NCBI RefSeq assembly: GCF_000875895.1
Contig: NZ_JXCF01000003.1
Span: 248,001-312,000 of the forward strand
DNA length: 64,000 bases
DNA from: Staphylococcus gallinarum
GTDB lineage: Bacteria; Bacillota; Bacilli; Staphylococcales; Staphylococcaceae
Direction of reading: 5' to 3'
The notes beneath the pieces were generated by a model. It did no database searches, was not told the origin of the DNA, and saw only the letters and a list, made by a program, of their open reading frames with translations. The translations under genes were made by a program, and so were the position numbers. Below, one piece after another: positions 16,581 to 25,996 of this stretch (its first letter is position 1; each line of letters begins with the position of its first letter).

Positions 16581-17297
16581 TTAAACACCTTTTTTATTAC
16601 TCCAAAGTAGTGTGTGTAATTGAGGTAAAACATAAACATTATTCATATCGGGACTCGCCATAACACGATCAACCAAGGTTTCATATAATGTTAATAATCT
16701 TTCAGTATGTGATTCAACATATTCTCCATCTAAGTATGGATTACCAACTTGCAAATAAAATGGTATCTCTGGATAACGATGATGAATCATTTTAGCAAAT
16801 TGATAGTCTTCATCATCGAATATAACAACCTTAAGGTTAAGTGTTTCTGGAACACATTTCGCTATTACGTCATCTAGTATAGGTAGATTAGGTTTCATTT
16901 TAGAACTTGGTGGTTTGGGACTAATTGTTAAGTCATCAATTTGTGTCATCCAAGGTTGGAATTTACTTCCTTGTGTTTCTAAAGCGCTTTGGATATTTTT
17001 ACTGTCGAATAAATCAACTAAAGATTGAATCCCTTTAATCAATGCAGGATTACCTCCTGAAATAGTTACATGATTAAAGGAATCACCGGCGATTTCATAT
17101 AATTTATCGTATATTTCTTCAGCTGTCATTAACTGAATATCTTCTTTTGCACTTCCGTCCCAAGTAAAGCTCGAATCACACCAACTACATCTATAATCAC
17201 ATCCAGCTGTTCTGACAAACATCGTCTTACGGCCGATAACACGACCTTCACCTTGAATGGTTGGACCAAAAATTTCTAGAACAGGTATCTTACTCAT
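16581..17297 (-). CDS. queE: 7-carboxy-7-deazaguanine synthase (radical SAM)
   Basis: A roughly 238-residue radical SAM enzyme that rearranges 6-carboxytetrahydropterin to 7-carboxy-7-deazaguanine in queuosine synthesis. The cluster motif CDYRCSWC (CX3CX2C) sits near residue 30 behind GPTIQGEGRVIGRKTMFVR. TISGGNP near 85 is the SAM-binding Gly motif. A longer frame starts at 17327, but I choose ATG 17297 because AAGGAGA (17304-17310) stands 6 nt before it and the protein then begins MSKIPVLEIFGPT. It overlaps the queD stop by 8 bp (ATGAGTAA), indicating coupling. Last gene of queC-queD-queE. Confidence 0.92.
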   Translation of the reverse strand: MSKIPVLEIFGPTIQGEGRVIGRKTMFVRTAGCDYRCSWCDSSFTWDGSAKEDIQLMTAEEIYDKLYEIAGDSFNHVTISGGNPALIKGIQSLVDLFDSKNIQSALETQGSKFQPWMTQIDDLTISPKPPSSKMKPNLPILDDVIAKCVPETLNLKVVIFDDEDYQFAKMIHHRYPEIPFYLQVGNPYLDGEYVESHTERLLTLYETLVDRVMASPDMNNVYVLPQLHTLLWSNKKGV

Positions 17298-17715
17298 GTG
17301 AAGTCTCCTTAGGTCTAAAGACAACATAACTTGTTGGTGTTTCTCTTACATATACTTGTAAGCACTGTGGCTTATTCTGGCGTTCATCTAATGCACTTTG
17401 TACCATTTCATAAATTGTTTGTGCCACAACTTCAGTAGATGGACTCTTACCTGTAAATTGTGGTAGTTCATTTAGTAATTGATGATCAAATTGACCATGT
17501 ACTATTTTTTTTAATTCACTAAAATTCACAAGAAATCCATTATGATCTAATGTATCCCCAGCAATCGTTAGGTTGACGAAATAAGTATGACCGTGTGTTC
17601 TCATACATTTTCCAGCATCTTCACTAGGAATGTAATGTGCTGCTGAAAAATTGAAATCTTTATTTAATTCAAATTGATAATCGTGTTGTACACTTGGATA
17701 ATTTTGTTGGAACAT
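17290..17715 (-). CDS. queD: 6-carboxy-5,6,7,8-tetrahydropterin synthase
   Basis: A 141-residue PTPS-family enzyme that converts 7,8-dihydroneopterin triphosphate into 6-carboxytetrahydropterin. Zinc and active-site residues are visible: FSAAHY (first His, about 27), the Cys in GKCMRTHGHTY with its HGH pair (about 37-44), and the late catalytic Glu in VYVRETPTS. The order QueC-QueD-QueE on one strand, spaced by 1 bp and an 8-bp overlap, confirms queuosine rather than biopterin work. The riboswitch upstream of queC should control all three. Confidence 0.93.
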   Translation of the reverse strand: MFQQNYPSVQHDYQFELNKDFNFSAAHYIPSEDAGKCMRTHGHTYFVNLTIAGDTLDHNGFLVNFSELKKIVHGQFDHQLLNELPQFTGKSPSTEVVAQTIYEMVQSALDERQNKPQCLQVYVRETPTSYVVFRPKETSHE

Positions 17716-17716
17716 A

Positions 17717-18388
17717 TTATCGCGCTCCTTTTTCTTCTAAATATGCATTTAAACCGCGTGCACGTAAATGACAAGCCGGACACTTCCCACAACCTTCGCC
17801 GATGATGCCGTTGTAGCAGGTAAGTGTTTTTGTTCTTATATAATCCAGTACGCCTAAGTCATCGCTTAGGGCCCATGTTGCTTTTTTGTCTAGCCACATC
17901 AAAGGTGTGTGAATGACAAAGTCTTTATCCATTGAAAGTGACAGTGTTACATTCATAGATTTTATGAAACTATCTCTACAATCTGGATACCCTGAAAAAT
18001 CCGTTTCACAAACACCCGTTATAATATGTTTAGCATTTGTTTGATAAGCTAATGCACCTGCAAATGAAAGAAACAATAAGTTTCTTGCAGGGACAAATGT
18101 ATTAGGTACACCATCTTCTGTCTCTTCGATATCCATGTCATGTTGTGTTAATGCATTTGGAGTTAGCTGTGATAATAATGACATATCTAACAAGTGATGT
18201 TTGACGTTTTGTTCTTCAGCTATTTGTTGAGCTACTTTTATTTCTGTGTCGTGACGCTGTCCGTATTGAAAGGTTACGAGTTCAACTTCTGAGAAATGTT
18301 TCTTAGCCCAGAATAAACAGGTAGTACTGTCTTGACCACCGCTAAAGACGACAATGGCTTTATCATTATTTAATGTTTGTTGCGTCAT
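17717..18388 (-). CDS. queC: 7-cyano-7-deazaguanine (preQ0) synthase
   Basis: A roughly 223-residue ATP-dependent enzyme of the PP-loop family that turns carboxydeazaguanine and ammonia into preQ0. The P-loop [12 protein letters not shown] lies near the N terminus, and the zinc-binding cysteines are in [13 protein letters not shown] near the C terminus. The open frame reaches GTG 18400, but that codon overlaps the Shine-Dalgarno (AAGGAGTG), so ATG 18388 is the better start. First gene of queCDE, behind a preQ1-I riboswitch and terminator. GTP cyclohydrolase is not in this cluster. Confidence 0.93.
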   Translation of the reverse strand: MTQQTLNNDKAIVVFSGGQDSTTCLFWAKKHFSEVELVTFQYGQRHDTEIKVAQQIAEEQNVKHHLLDMSLLSQLTPNALTQHDMDIEETEDGVPNTFVPARNLLFLSFAGALAYQTNAKHIITGVCETDFSGYPDCRDSFIKSMNVTLSLSMDKDFVIHTPLMWLDKKATWALSDDLGVLDYIRTKTLTCYNGIIGEGCGKCPACHLRARGLNAYLEEKGAR

Positions 18389-18445
18389 AGTATTGTACAC
18401 TCCTTATTAATTTCATACTAGCTTTTTAAATTGAAAATGACGCAA

Positions 18446-18481
18446 AAAAACGTCTGTCTCTATAAAAAGACAGACGTTTTT
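18446..18481 (-). terminator. preQ1 riboswitch expression-platform terminator
   Basis: Perfect 14-bp stem at 18446-18459 and 18468-18481 (AAAAACGTCTGTCT arm), with a U run on the minus strand towards queC. Its minus-strand segment TTTTTATAGAG is exactly complementary to CTCTATAAAAA at the 3' part of the aptamer, which provides a ready antiterminator. Confidence 0.88.
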
Positions 18482-18486
18482 GAGTG

Positions 18487-18526
18487 TCTAGTTTTTTATA
18501 GAGGGTATCAGCTAGGAACCTCTTTG
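18487..18526 (-). promoter_or_regulatory. preQ1-I riboswitch aptamer
   Basis: On the minus strand this reads AGAGGTTCCTAGCTGATACC followed by CTCTATAAAAAACTAGA. This is the preQ1 class I pattern: P1 stem AGAGG/CCTCT, a loop with the conserved CUAGCU-like stretch, and an A-rich tail that makes the pseudoknot. Bound preQ1 ties up the tail, the terminator at 18446-18481 forms and queCDE is shut off. The ligand assignment is established for this family; operation here is inference. Confidence 0.92.
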
Positions 18527-18547
18527 TATTCATTTATGCCGTGATAT

Positions 18548-18576
18548 AGAATAATATATTTACGTTGTAAAATCAA
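18548..18576 (-). promoter_or_regulatory. Promoter of queCDE
   Basis: Minus-strand -35 TTGATT (18576-18571), a 17-bp spacer and -10 TATTCT (18553-18548). Transcription would start near 18541, about 15 nt before the aptamer. Confidence 0.55.
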
Positions 18577-18584
18577 GGTGATAT

Positions 18585-18613
18585 TTGTGATAATAGGGTT
18601 AATATCATATTAT
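18585..18613 (+). promoter_or_regulatory. Promoter of pabABC
   Basis: -35 TTGTGA (18585-18590), a 17-bp spacer and -10 TATTAT (18608-18613), about 28 bp before the pabA start. It is divergent from and nearly back-to-back with the queCDE promoter. Confidence 0.5.
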
Positions 18614-18641
18614 AGAATATCTATTAAAAAGAGGTGAACGC

Positions 18642-19235
18642 ATGATACTAATGATTGATAATAAAGATTCATTCACATACAACATTGTAGATTATATTAA
18701 GCAAATCTACAAAGATGGTGTTTGTGTTATAGATGTTACAGCGTTGTCGATTGCGAAGATACAACAAATTCAACCAAAAGGCATTGTGATTTCTCCGGGG
18801 CCGGGAACACCTGAGGATTATCCAATACTAACGGAAGTAATGGACGAATTTGCACAACAAGTGCCAATTTTAGGAGTGTGTTTGGGATTTCAACATATTA
18901 TTACATACTATGGTGGCGACATTGTTAAAAGTTATCGCCCAATTCATGGTCATACGACAGTTATTGAGCATACTGGCGAAGGTATATTTAAGGACTTACC
19001 ACAGTCATTTAAAGTAATGCGATATCATTCATTGATGGCACAACAAGATACAATGCCATCGCAATTAAAGGTTACTGCACGTAATGATGAAGCAATTATT
19101 ATGGCAATTGAACATCAAAGGCTCCCTATATACGGCGTACAATACCACCCGGAATCCATATTAAGTGAATATGGCATTGAACAATTGAAATTATTTATAG
19201 AAATTATGGTGACAAAACATGCAAATCCAGTTTAA
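18642..19235 (+). CDS. pabA: Aminodeoxychorismate synthase, glutamine amidotransferase subunit
   Basis: A 197-residue class I glutamine amidotransferase that feeds ammonia to PabB for p-aminobenzoate synthesis. The triad is clear: nucleophile Cys in GVCLGFQHI (about 79), and His and Glu in GVQYHPESIL (about 168-170). The oxyanion region SPGPGTPEDY is present. The ATG follows AAAGAGGTGA. The pabB start lies 17 bp inside its end. TrpG is a close relative, but the pabB-pabC neighbours decide for folate, not tryptophan. Confidence 0.9.
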   Translation: MILMIDNKDSFTYNIVDYIKQIYKDGVCVIDVTALSIAKIQQIQPKGIVISPGPGTPEDYPILTEVMDEFAQQVPILGVCLGFQHIITYYGGDIVKSYRPIHGHTTVIEHTGEGIFKDLPQSFKVMRYHSLMAQQDTMPSQLKVTARNDEAIIMAIEHQRLPIYGVQYHPESILSEYGIEQLKLFIEIMVTKHANPV

Positions 19236-20358
19236 TTATCGCTATTTAAAGGATGAAATAGAACATGAAACACATCAGTATAACTTTACAAATAGTATTG
19301 AGCAAAGGCTTGCCTATCAACTGCAAGATGTAGGTGAAGTGGTTAACTTTGCAGAGACTAAGCAAAAAATGGGGTATTATGTCGCATTATATTTATCATA
19401 TGAAGCGGCAAGCTATTTTAATCCAGAAATGGCAACCGTCTCAATTTCTGAATGTAACCTTTATGCTGCGGCCTATGTTTTTGAAAGCTATGATATGACA
19501 GAACCTCCGAAATATGAAGGGCATAGTCAACGATGCAATTTTCAATTTCAATTAAGTCATACGACGATGATGGATCATATAAAGTCAGTTCAACAGGCAA
19601 TAATTGAGGGGAATACGTATCAAGTAAATTACACAACACGTTTAATAGATGATATTCATTATCCGATTGCGGCATTATATGAAATATTATTAAAAGGAAA
19701 TAATGGCTTTTATTCTGCTTTAATCGATACATCAGAACTGAAAGTAGCATCAATATCACCTGAATTATTCTTTCAGAGGGGGCCATTTAAAGACGATGAG
19801 GATGTTATCGTCAGTAAACCGATGAAGGGGACCATAGCGAGAGGTCGGACGCCTGAAGAAGATCGTCGAAATTTAGAAACATTGCGTCATTCAGCAAAGG
19901 ATAAAGCTGAAAATGTAATGATAGTAGATTTATTACGTAATGATATAGGTAGAATTGCACAATCAGGATCAGTCCATGTCTATCAACTTTTTAATATAGA
20001 AGCATACACGACCGTTTATCAGATGACGACAATGGTGACGGGTAAAGTCAATCACACAATGTCACTAGTCAATGTATTAAAGGCACTATTTCCATGTGGC
20101 TCTATAACTGGAGCGCCCAAGCTAAATACGATGAAATATATCAAAGCATTAGAACAAACACCGCGTTATATTTATTGTGGCTCAATAGGTTTACTCTTAC
20201 CGAATGGCAAGTCTATCTTTAATGTGCCTATAAGAACCATTCAATATATCAATGGTAAAGCGGTATATGGCGTTGGTGCTGGGATTACAATTGATTCAAA
20301 TCCAGAATTAGAAATTCAAGAATTTAAAGATAAGACGCGTATATTGGAGAGATTATAA
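19219..20358 (+). CDS. pabB: Aminodeoxychorismate synthase component I
   Basis: A 379-residue chorismate-utilising enzyme that aminates chorismate to 4-amino-4-deoxychorismate. The C-terminal catalytic half carries the family motifs IIEGNTYQVNYT, SPELFFQRG, SKPMKGTIARG (about 195-205), ENVMIVDLLRNDIGRIA, LFPCGSITGAPK (about 291-302, PIKGT/GSITGAP type) and GVGAGITIDS. The N-terminal part is shorter than in E. coli PabB and may lack the tryptophan pocket. It overlaps pabA by 17 bp, and the stop shares one base with the pabC ATG (TAATG). Confidence 0.9.
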   Translation: MQIQFNYRYLKDEIEHETHQYNFTNSIEQRLAYQLQDVGEVVNFAETKQKMGYYVALYLSYEAASYFNPEMATVSISECNLYAAAYVFESYDMTEPPKYEGHSQRCNFQFQLSHTTMMDHIKSVQQAIIEGNTYQVNYTTRLIDDIHYPIAALYEILLKGNNGFYSALIDTSELKVASISPELFFQRGPFKDDEDVIVSKPMKGTIARGRTPEEDRRNLETLRHSAKDKAENVMIVDLLRNDIGRIAQSGSVHVYQLFNIEAYTTVYQMTTMVTGKVNHTMSLVNVLKALFPCGSITGAPKLNTMKYIKALEQTPRYIYCGSIGLLLPNGKSIFNVPIRTIQYINGKAVYGVGAGITIDSNPELEIQEFKDKTRILERL

Positions 20359-20966
20359 TGCAATTATTTGAAACAATGAAGTTAGATAATGGAACAGTAA
20401 ACAGGTTGAATTATCATATTAAAAGAATGCGTAGTGCATGTGAAAATCTCGATATTAAATTTCAACAACAAACATTTGAGGATATTATCAAAGAAGTTCG
20501 TTCAACTTATCATTATGGGACGTTCCGCTTAAAGGTCTTGGTTGATGAGCAAGGACAGATGGAACATGTCGTAGCTGATTTACCAAGTAAAAGTTATTTT
20601 ACGGCACGACTAGTACAATTGAAATGGCCAACTAACAAAGATCAAGTCATTTATAAGACAACGCATCGCGACCATTTGGCACACGATCATTCGACAGATT
20701 TGATATTATTATATGATGCATCTGGCAAGTTATTAGAATTTGATATCGGTAATGTCATGATAAAGGAAGATGATCAATATTATACGCCGGAGTATAATGG
20801 GGATTTCTTGAAAGGTTGTATGCGAGAGGAACTCATTGAAGAAGGTAAATTAATAGAGCGAGATTATTCGATAGACGTGTTCAAGGATAAATTGATTCGT
20901 GGAGAGATTGAGGTTTTTCTGATAAATAGTTTAAGAGAGGTTGCCGAGGTTAGGTTTTATCTTTAA
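20358..20966 (+). CDS. pabC: 4-amino-4-deoxychorismate lyase
   Basis: A 202-residue PLP fold-type IV enzyme that splits aminodeoxychorismate into p-aminobenzoate and pyruvate. The start LFETMKLDNG, the basic RLNYHIKRM, the PLP lysine in IYKTTHRDHL (about 97) and the C-terminal EVFLINSLREV agree with PabC. It is shorter than E. coli PabC (about 270) but typical for staphylococci. It completes pabABC with one-base overlap to pabB, so the operon makes pABA from chorismate on its own. Confidence 0.87.
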   Translation: MQLFETMKLDNGTVNRLNYHIKRMRSACENLDIKFQQQTFEDIIKEVRSTYHYGTFRLKVLVDEQGQMEHVVADLPSKSYFTARLVQLKWPTNKDQVIYKTTHRDHLAHDHSTDLILLYDASGKLLEFDIGNVMIKEDDQYYTPEYNGDFLKGCMREELIEEGKLIERDYSIDVFKDKLIRGEIEVFLINSLREVAEVRFYL

Positions 20967-21119
20967 AATAAAGCTTAAGTACAACAGTGATACTTTATTA
21001 CAAAGTAAATGACGATAAAATAATCGTTTCCACAATGAACTTTAAGTAATAACTTAGATTAATATGTCGTTGAGTAGGTACAGTTTAAATAAAAATAATG
21101 AGTTAGTGAGGCAAGATGG

Positions 21120-21323
21120 ATGATATGGATTTGGGCAGTAGCGATTATCATTTTAGCGATGTTAACAAAGTTATGGACGAATCAATTATTAAAGCAACAC
21201 GCGGTTATACGTGCGCAAATCATAGTTACTATATCTTGTATTGTCCAAATTATCTTTATTTACTTTTTTATGATTGAACTTATACATCACTTAGTTCAAG
21301 GATTGCGTGTATTCTACCATTAA
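21120..21323 (+). CDS. Small two-helix membrane protein, 67 aa
   Basis: A 67-residue protein with two hydrophobic segments (about 2-18 and 30-52) joined by a basic loop (TNQLLKQHAVIRAQ). The ATG at 21120 has GAGG 8 nt upstream. It lies 28 bp before pxpB on the same strand and could be co-transcribed with pxpBC. I do not know the family and propose no function. Shortness leaves some doubt, but the ribosome site and spacing favour a real gene. Confidence 0.6.
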   Translation: MIWIWAVAIIILAMLTKLWTNQLLKQHAVIRAQIIVTISCIVQIIFIYFFMIELIHHLVQGLRVFYH

Positions 21324-21351
21324 GTAAGGTAACTATTTATGAGGTGAATTT

Positions 21352-22059
21352 ATGAAGATTTATAGCCAGGGAGATCAGGCAATTGTGGTCTCTATAGAAA
21401 AAGAAGTCTCAAGAGATTTAACAGAAGATTTATTGGCGTTAAAGTCTTATTTATCAAGCAAAAACTTTTCTTTTATTACAGAAATTGTTCCAACAGAATC
21501 AGACATGATGATTTGTTATGATGCAAGAGACATGATTAAACATCATAATATTCGCTCGCCATTTCTGTATATGAAAGCATTGTTACAATCCATACAACTA
21601 GAAATTACACATGTCGATGAAGCGGCACCAGCTATAGAAATCCCTGTTATTTATGGTGGGCAATATGGTCCAGACTTAGAAGCTTTATTAAAATACTATA
21701 AATTAACAATGGATAAATTTGTTAAATTACATACGAAGCCTAATTACTTTGTGTCAATGATGGGCTACACGCCTGGTTTTCCTTATTTAACAGGTATGGA
21801 AAAACGTTTGTTTGTCAATCATACTGGTGATGAAAAGACCTTTATTCCTGCAGGATCAGTTATTATTGAAGGAAAAAAGTGTGGCATAACAACAACGGAT
21901 ACTTATGGTGACTGGTTGGTTGTTGGTTATACTCCGGTTGAGCTATTTAATCCTAACAAAGTTGATTTTGCTAAATTAAAGTTAGGAGATAATGTGCAAT
22001 TCAAACCTGTTACAGAACAAGAACTTGACTTAGGAGGCTTTAAACCATGTCAATTATAA
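21352..22059 (+). CDS. pxpB: 5-oxoprolinase subunit B (KipI family)
   Basis: A 235-residue cyclophilin-like protein of the KipI/PxpB family. With PxpA and PxpC, PxpB cleaves 5-oxoproline to glutamate using ATP; B. subtilis KipI was first described as an inhibitor of kinase KinA. Family motifs: IPVIYGGQYGPDLE (about 99-112), GYTPGFPYLTGM (about 141-152), IPAGSVIIEGKKCGITT and GDWLVVGYTP. The ATG follows GAGGTGA. It overlaps pxpC by 13 bp. No pxpA (LamB/YcsF) gene is adjacent here, so the third subunit must be elsewhere or missing. Confidence 0.88.
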   Translation: MKIYSQGDQAIVVSIEKEVSRDLTEDLLALKSYLSSKNFSFITEIVPTESDMMICYDARDMIKHHNIRSPFLYMKALLQSIQLEITHVDEAAPAIEIPVIYGGQYGPDLEALLKYYKLTMDKFVKLHTKPNYFVSMMGYTPGFPYLTGMEKRLFVNHTGDEKTFIPAGSVIIEGKKCGITTTDTYGDWLVVGYTPVELFNPNKVDFAKLKLGDNVQFKPVTEQELDLGGFKPCQL

Positions 22060-23051
22060 TTGAAGATGCGGGGCTATTTTCAAGCTTTCAAGATTTTGGA
22101 CGTCAAGGATATGAACATAATGGTGTTATACCGGGTGGCGCATTAGATCCATTAGCACATGAAATTGCAAATAGGCTCGTCGCAAATGATAAACGTGAAG
22201 CAACATTAGAAATGACTAATAATATGGCACGTATCCGCTTTACCGAACCAACACTTATTGCTTTAAGTGGTGGGAATTTTAAAGCTGCAACAGAGCATAT
22301 GAAGGTATTGCCTAATAAATTATATTTAATGGAAAAAGGGGATGTACTTGCTTTTACGGAAACAAAGCGAACGTCTCGTGTCTATTTAGCAATCGGTGGT
22401 GGTTTTGAATTAGACGAATGGCTTGGTTCTACGTCTACAGACTTTAAATCTCAAATTGGTGGTTTTCATGGTCGCAAATTAAAAAAAGGCGACGAGATAA
22501 ATATGAAACGTGATTATACAGAACGTCATCATAAACTATTTGAAAATCTTGAAGAACGCCGAGAAACAGACTGGGGTATAGATGGCTATGCATTATCATT
22601 TAACTATATGTCAGATGTAATTCATGTCATCAAAAATAAAGGTACAGAAGACTTTAAAAAGAATGCACTGAATCGTTTCACACTTGGTGAATATAAGGTC
22701 TCAAGTAAGGCAAATAGAGTTGGCATGCTCGTTGAAGGACCGTCTGTAAAAGCATATTATGAGGATATGCCAGCACATCAATCTGTCCAACGAGGCACAA
22801 TTCAAGTAAAGCGTGACGGTACACCGATTATCCTACTCAATGATCATTATACGTTAGGGAGTTACCCCCAACTAGGAACAATTGCGAGCTATCATTTAAC
22901 TAAATTAGGACAAAAACATCAAGGTACTAAATTAAAATTCCAATTTATAGATGTTGAAACTGCTGAGAAAAATCTTGTGAAATATTCTAACTGGCTAAAC
23001 CAATTATTTCATGGCATTGAGTATAGAATGCAATTAGAAATGCTGAAATAG
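22047..23051 (+). CDS. pxpC: 5-oxoprolinase subunit C (KipA family)
   Basis: A 334-residue biotin-dependent carboxyltransferase-like protein (KipA/PxpC, AHS2 domain), the partner of PxpB. Motifs at the start, GLFSSFQDFGRQGYEHNGV and PGGALDPLAHEIAN, and later the YLAIGGGFE and RVGMLVEGP segments are those of the family. It also resembles the C-terminal domains of urea amidolyase, but there is no carboxylase gene here. The terminator at 23145 closes the unit. 5-oxoproline removal is inferred from the family. Confidence 0.87.
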   Translation: MSIIIEDAGLFSSFQDFGRQGYEHNGVIPGGALDPLAHEIANRLVANDKREATLEMTNNMARIRFTEPTLIALSGGNFKAATEHMKVLPNKLYLMEKGDVLAFTETKRTSRVYLAIGGGFELDEWLGSTSTDFKSQIGGFHGRKLKKGDEINMKRDYTERHHKLFENLEERRETDWGIDGYALSFNYMSDVIHVIKNKGTEDFKKNALNRFTLGEYKVSSKANRVGMLVEGPSVKAYYEDMPAHQSVQRGTIQVKRDGTPIILLNDHYTLGSYPQLGTIASYHLTKLGQKHQGTKLKFQFIDVETAEKNLVKYSNWLNQLFHGIEYRMQLEMLK

Positions 23052-23144
23052 CAAAAAAAAGTGGAATTATATAACAATATGATATTCTTATCATGTTGCG
23101 TGCAGATATAGTTTGTACTCATTAATAATAATTGAGATAATACG

Positions 23145-23186
23145 GAAAGAAATCACGTTTGCTTTAACGTGATTTCTTTCGTTTTT
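23145..23186 (+). terminator. Terminator after pxpC
   Basis: Perfect 15-bp stem GAAAGAAATCACGTT (23145-23159) and AACGTGATTTCTTTC (23166-23180), followed by GTTTTT. Confidence 0.87.
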
Positions 23187-23829
23187 AGTTTGAATTGACG
23201 GATGATTGTTTGATATTATTAAAAAAATATAAGAAATTTATACATATTATAATTGTTTCTTATTTTATATATAGGACTATAGTCTGATTAATATATCAGA
23301 GATAGTGCGTATAATTAAAACGTATCTTGTTCCTTAATAGATTGTTAATATGTCGTTAATAAGTCCTTAATAAAAGGATTTTTATAAGTTTATTCACCTC
23401 AAAAAGTGTGTTTTTACTTGAAATTTGACTTGAATTGCTTTATATTAATTAATTGAACTGTATACGTTTTGTTACAGTTGTATTACAAAAATAGGCAGAA
23501 TGTAAATCTTGCCTTTACATAATTAAATTTGATAGCAAATTATTAATATTATGTGTTGGTACAATTGATAACTATGATATGCATATTGATATTAAAAACA
23601 ATGAATTGAACTCAAATTTTAATTTAAAAAGAAGTAAAATCGCCAACATAACTGATGTGTTTCTTAATGACTTTAAAGCCTGAAGGATTGTATTTTTGCA
23701 AATAACGATTTAATGAATTACTAAGCAATATGATTATCGCAAACAGGACATCATTACAGTAACTTTGCCAATTTTTTCTAGGTATGGATAATAACCAGCC
23801 TATATTAATTTATAACGGGGGAAACAAAC
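23187..23829. promoter_or_regulatory. Long AT-rich region upstream of ltaS
   Basis: About 640 bp without a credible gene, holding the ltaS promoter and probably a long 5' leader. The ribosome site is ACGGGGGAAAC just before ATG 23830. The segment around 23640-23720 is less AT-biased and has gene-like composition in short patches, but every frame is interrupted. I see no known riboswitch. Confidence 0.4.
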
Positions 23830-25770
23830 ATGAGTTTACACAAAAAGAAATTGACTCTTTTTGCGTTTTTTATACTGACGGTGATTACTGTCACGTTAAA
23901 GACGTATTTTTCATATTATGTTGATTTTTCTTTAGGTGTTAAAGGATTAGTTCAAAACTTAATCTTATTAATGAATCCATACAGTTTAGTGGCTTTAATT
24001 TTAAGTGTCTTCTTATTCTTTAAAGGTAAGAAAGCTTTTTGGTTTATCTTTATTGGAGGCTTTATCTTAAGTTTCCTATTGTATGCTAACGTTGTGTATT
24101 TCAGATTCTTCTCTGACTTCTTAACGTTCAGTACGTTAAATCAAGTGGGTAACGTCGATTCGATGGGTGGAGCAGTAACAGCTTCATTTAAATGGTACGA
24201 TTTCATTTATTTCCTTGATACGATTATTTACTTATTTATTTTAATCTTTAAACAAAAATGGATTGATAAACGCGTATTTAGCAAAAAATTTGTTCCAGTC
24301 ATAATGGCAGCATCAGTCGCGTTATTCTTCTTAAACTTAGCATTTGCAGAATCTGATCGTCCACAATTGTTAACACGTACATTTGACCATAAATATTTAG
24401 TTAAATATTTAGGACCATATAACTTCACAGTGTATGATGGCGTAAAAACAATTCAAAACAAACAGCAAAAAGCGCTTGCAAACGAAGATGATTTAACAAA
24501 AGTGTTAAATTATACAAAGCAAAAGCAAGTCGAACCAAATAAAGAATATTTTGGTGCAGCTAAGAAGAAAAACATTATCAAAATTCACTTAGAAAGTTTC
24601 CAAACTTTCTTAATTAATAAAAAGGTTAACGGACAAGAGGTAACACCATTCTTAAATAAACTGTCAACTGGTAAAGAAGGATATAGATATTATCCAAACT
24701 TCTTCCATCAAACTGGCCAAGGTAAAACATCTGACGCTGAGTTTACAATGGATAACAGTTTATATGGTCTACCACAAGGGTCAGCTTATTCATTGAAAGG
24801 TGATAATACCTTCCAATCATTACCAGCTATCCTTGATCAACAACAAGGTTATACATCAAGCGTTATGCATGGTGACTACAAAACTTTCTGGAACCGTGAT
24901 CAAGTGTACAAACACTTTGGTATCGATAAGTTCTATGATGCAACATACTTCGATATGTCACCAGATAATATCGAAAACCTTGGACTTAAAGATAAAGAGT
25001 TCTTTAAAGAATCAACTGATTACTTAGCAAAAGAAAAAGAGCCATTCTATACACATTTAATTACATTAACAAACCACTATCCATTTACGTTGTCATCTGA
25101 AGATGCAACAATAGATAGACCAAATACGGGTGATTCTACAGTTGATGGTTATATTCAAACTGCGAGATACTTAGATGAATCATTAGAACAATTTGTTAAT
25201 GAATTGAAGAAAAAAGGTCTATATGACGATTCAGTTATCATGATCTATGGTGACCATTACGGTATCTCAGAAAACCATAATAAAGCCATGGAAAAACTAT
25301 TAGGTGAAGACATTACTCCAGCTAAATTTACAGACTTAAACCGTACAGGTTTATGGTTGAAGATTCCTGGTAAAGAAGGTACAGTCGATAAGACATATGC
25401 TGGTCAAGTCGATGTAATGCCTACAATCTTACACTTAATGGGTATTGATACTAAGAATTACTTGATGATGGGTACAGACTTATTATCTAAAGATCATAAT
25501 GATACAGTACCATTCAGAAATGGTGACTTTATTACTAAAGACTATAAATATGTTAATGGTAGAATTTATGATAATAAGACAAATGAACCTGTAACAAAAA
25601 CACCGAAAGACTTTGAAAAACGTAAACAACAAGCTGAAAAAGACTTAGAAATGAGTGACAATGTCTTAAACGGTGACTTATTCAGATTCTATAAGAACCC
25701 TGATTTCGATAAAATAAATCCTTCTAAATATGAATATAAAACAGGTCCAAAAGGACAAGAAAAAAATTAG
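23830..25770 (+). CDS. ltaS: Lipoteichoic acid synthase
   Basis: A 646-residue enzyme that polymerises glycerol phosphate from phosphatidylglycerol onto the glycolipid anchor outside the membrane. It has five N-terminal transmembrane helices (1-about 173), a linker, and an extracellular sulfatase-fold domain (about 218-590). Catalytic Thr300 (GKTSDAEFT) and metal ligand Glu255 (KIHLESF) fall at the S. aureus numbering, with [12 protein letters not shown] near 475 holding further ligands. The signal peptidase site ALA at 215-217 is followed by Asn here. Monocistronic with a strong terminator. Essential for division and envelope integrity in S. aureus. Confidence 0.96.
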   Translation: MSLHKKKLTLFAFFILTVITVTLKTYFSYYVDFSLGVKGLVQNLILLMNPYSLVALILSVFLFFKGKKAFWFIFIGGFILSFLLYANVVYFRFFSDFLTFSTLNQVGNVDSMGGAVTASFKWYDFIYFLDTIIYLFILIFKQKWIDKRVFSKKFVPVIMAASVALFFLNLAFAESDRPQLLTRTFDHKYLVKYLGPYNFTVYDGVKTIQNKQQKALANEDDLTKVLNYTKQKQVEPNKEYFGAAKKKNIIKIHLESFQTFLINKKVNGQEVTPFLNKLSTGKEGYRYYPNFFHQTGQGKTSDAEFTMDNSLYGLPQGSAYSLKGDNTFQSLPAILDQQQGYTSSVMHGDYKTFWNRDQVYKHFGIDKFYDATYFDMSPDNIENLGLKDKEFFKESTDYLAKEKEPFYTHLITLTNHYPFTLSSEDATIDRPNTGDSTVDGYIQTARYLDESLEQFVNELKKKGLYDDSVIMIYGDHYGISENHNKAMEKLLGEDITPAKFTDLNRTGLWLKIPGKEGTVDKTYAGQVDVMPTILHLMGIDTKNYLMMGTDLLSKDHNDTVPFRNGDFITKDYKYVNGRIYDNKTNEPVTKTPKDFEKRKQQAEKDLEMSDNVLNGDLFRFYKNPDFDKINPSKYEYKTGPKGQEKN

Positions 25771-25813
25771 AAGAGACTTTAACTTTAATGTAAAAATAAT
25801 GATCAATAGCAAG

Positions 25814-25854
25814 AAGGTAACGCTCGATGAAACAGAGCGTTACCTTTTTTTTTG
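25814..25854 (+). terminator. Terminator after ltaS
   Basis: Perfect 12-bp stem AAGGTAACGCTC (25814-25825) and GAGCGTTACCTT (25835-25846), followed by a run of T. Confidence 0.88.
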
Positions 25855-25996
25855 TATTAAAAAACCTTACGCTATGCGCATGGTACAGTGTGATTTTATC
25901 GCTGTATTAAAAAATTGTATATCTAGTGCAAATACGCTAACTTCACAAGCGTTATGTTGCCTTATTTGTGCATACATGAGGAATCTATATATAAAA

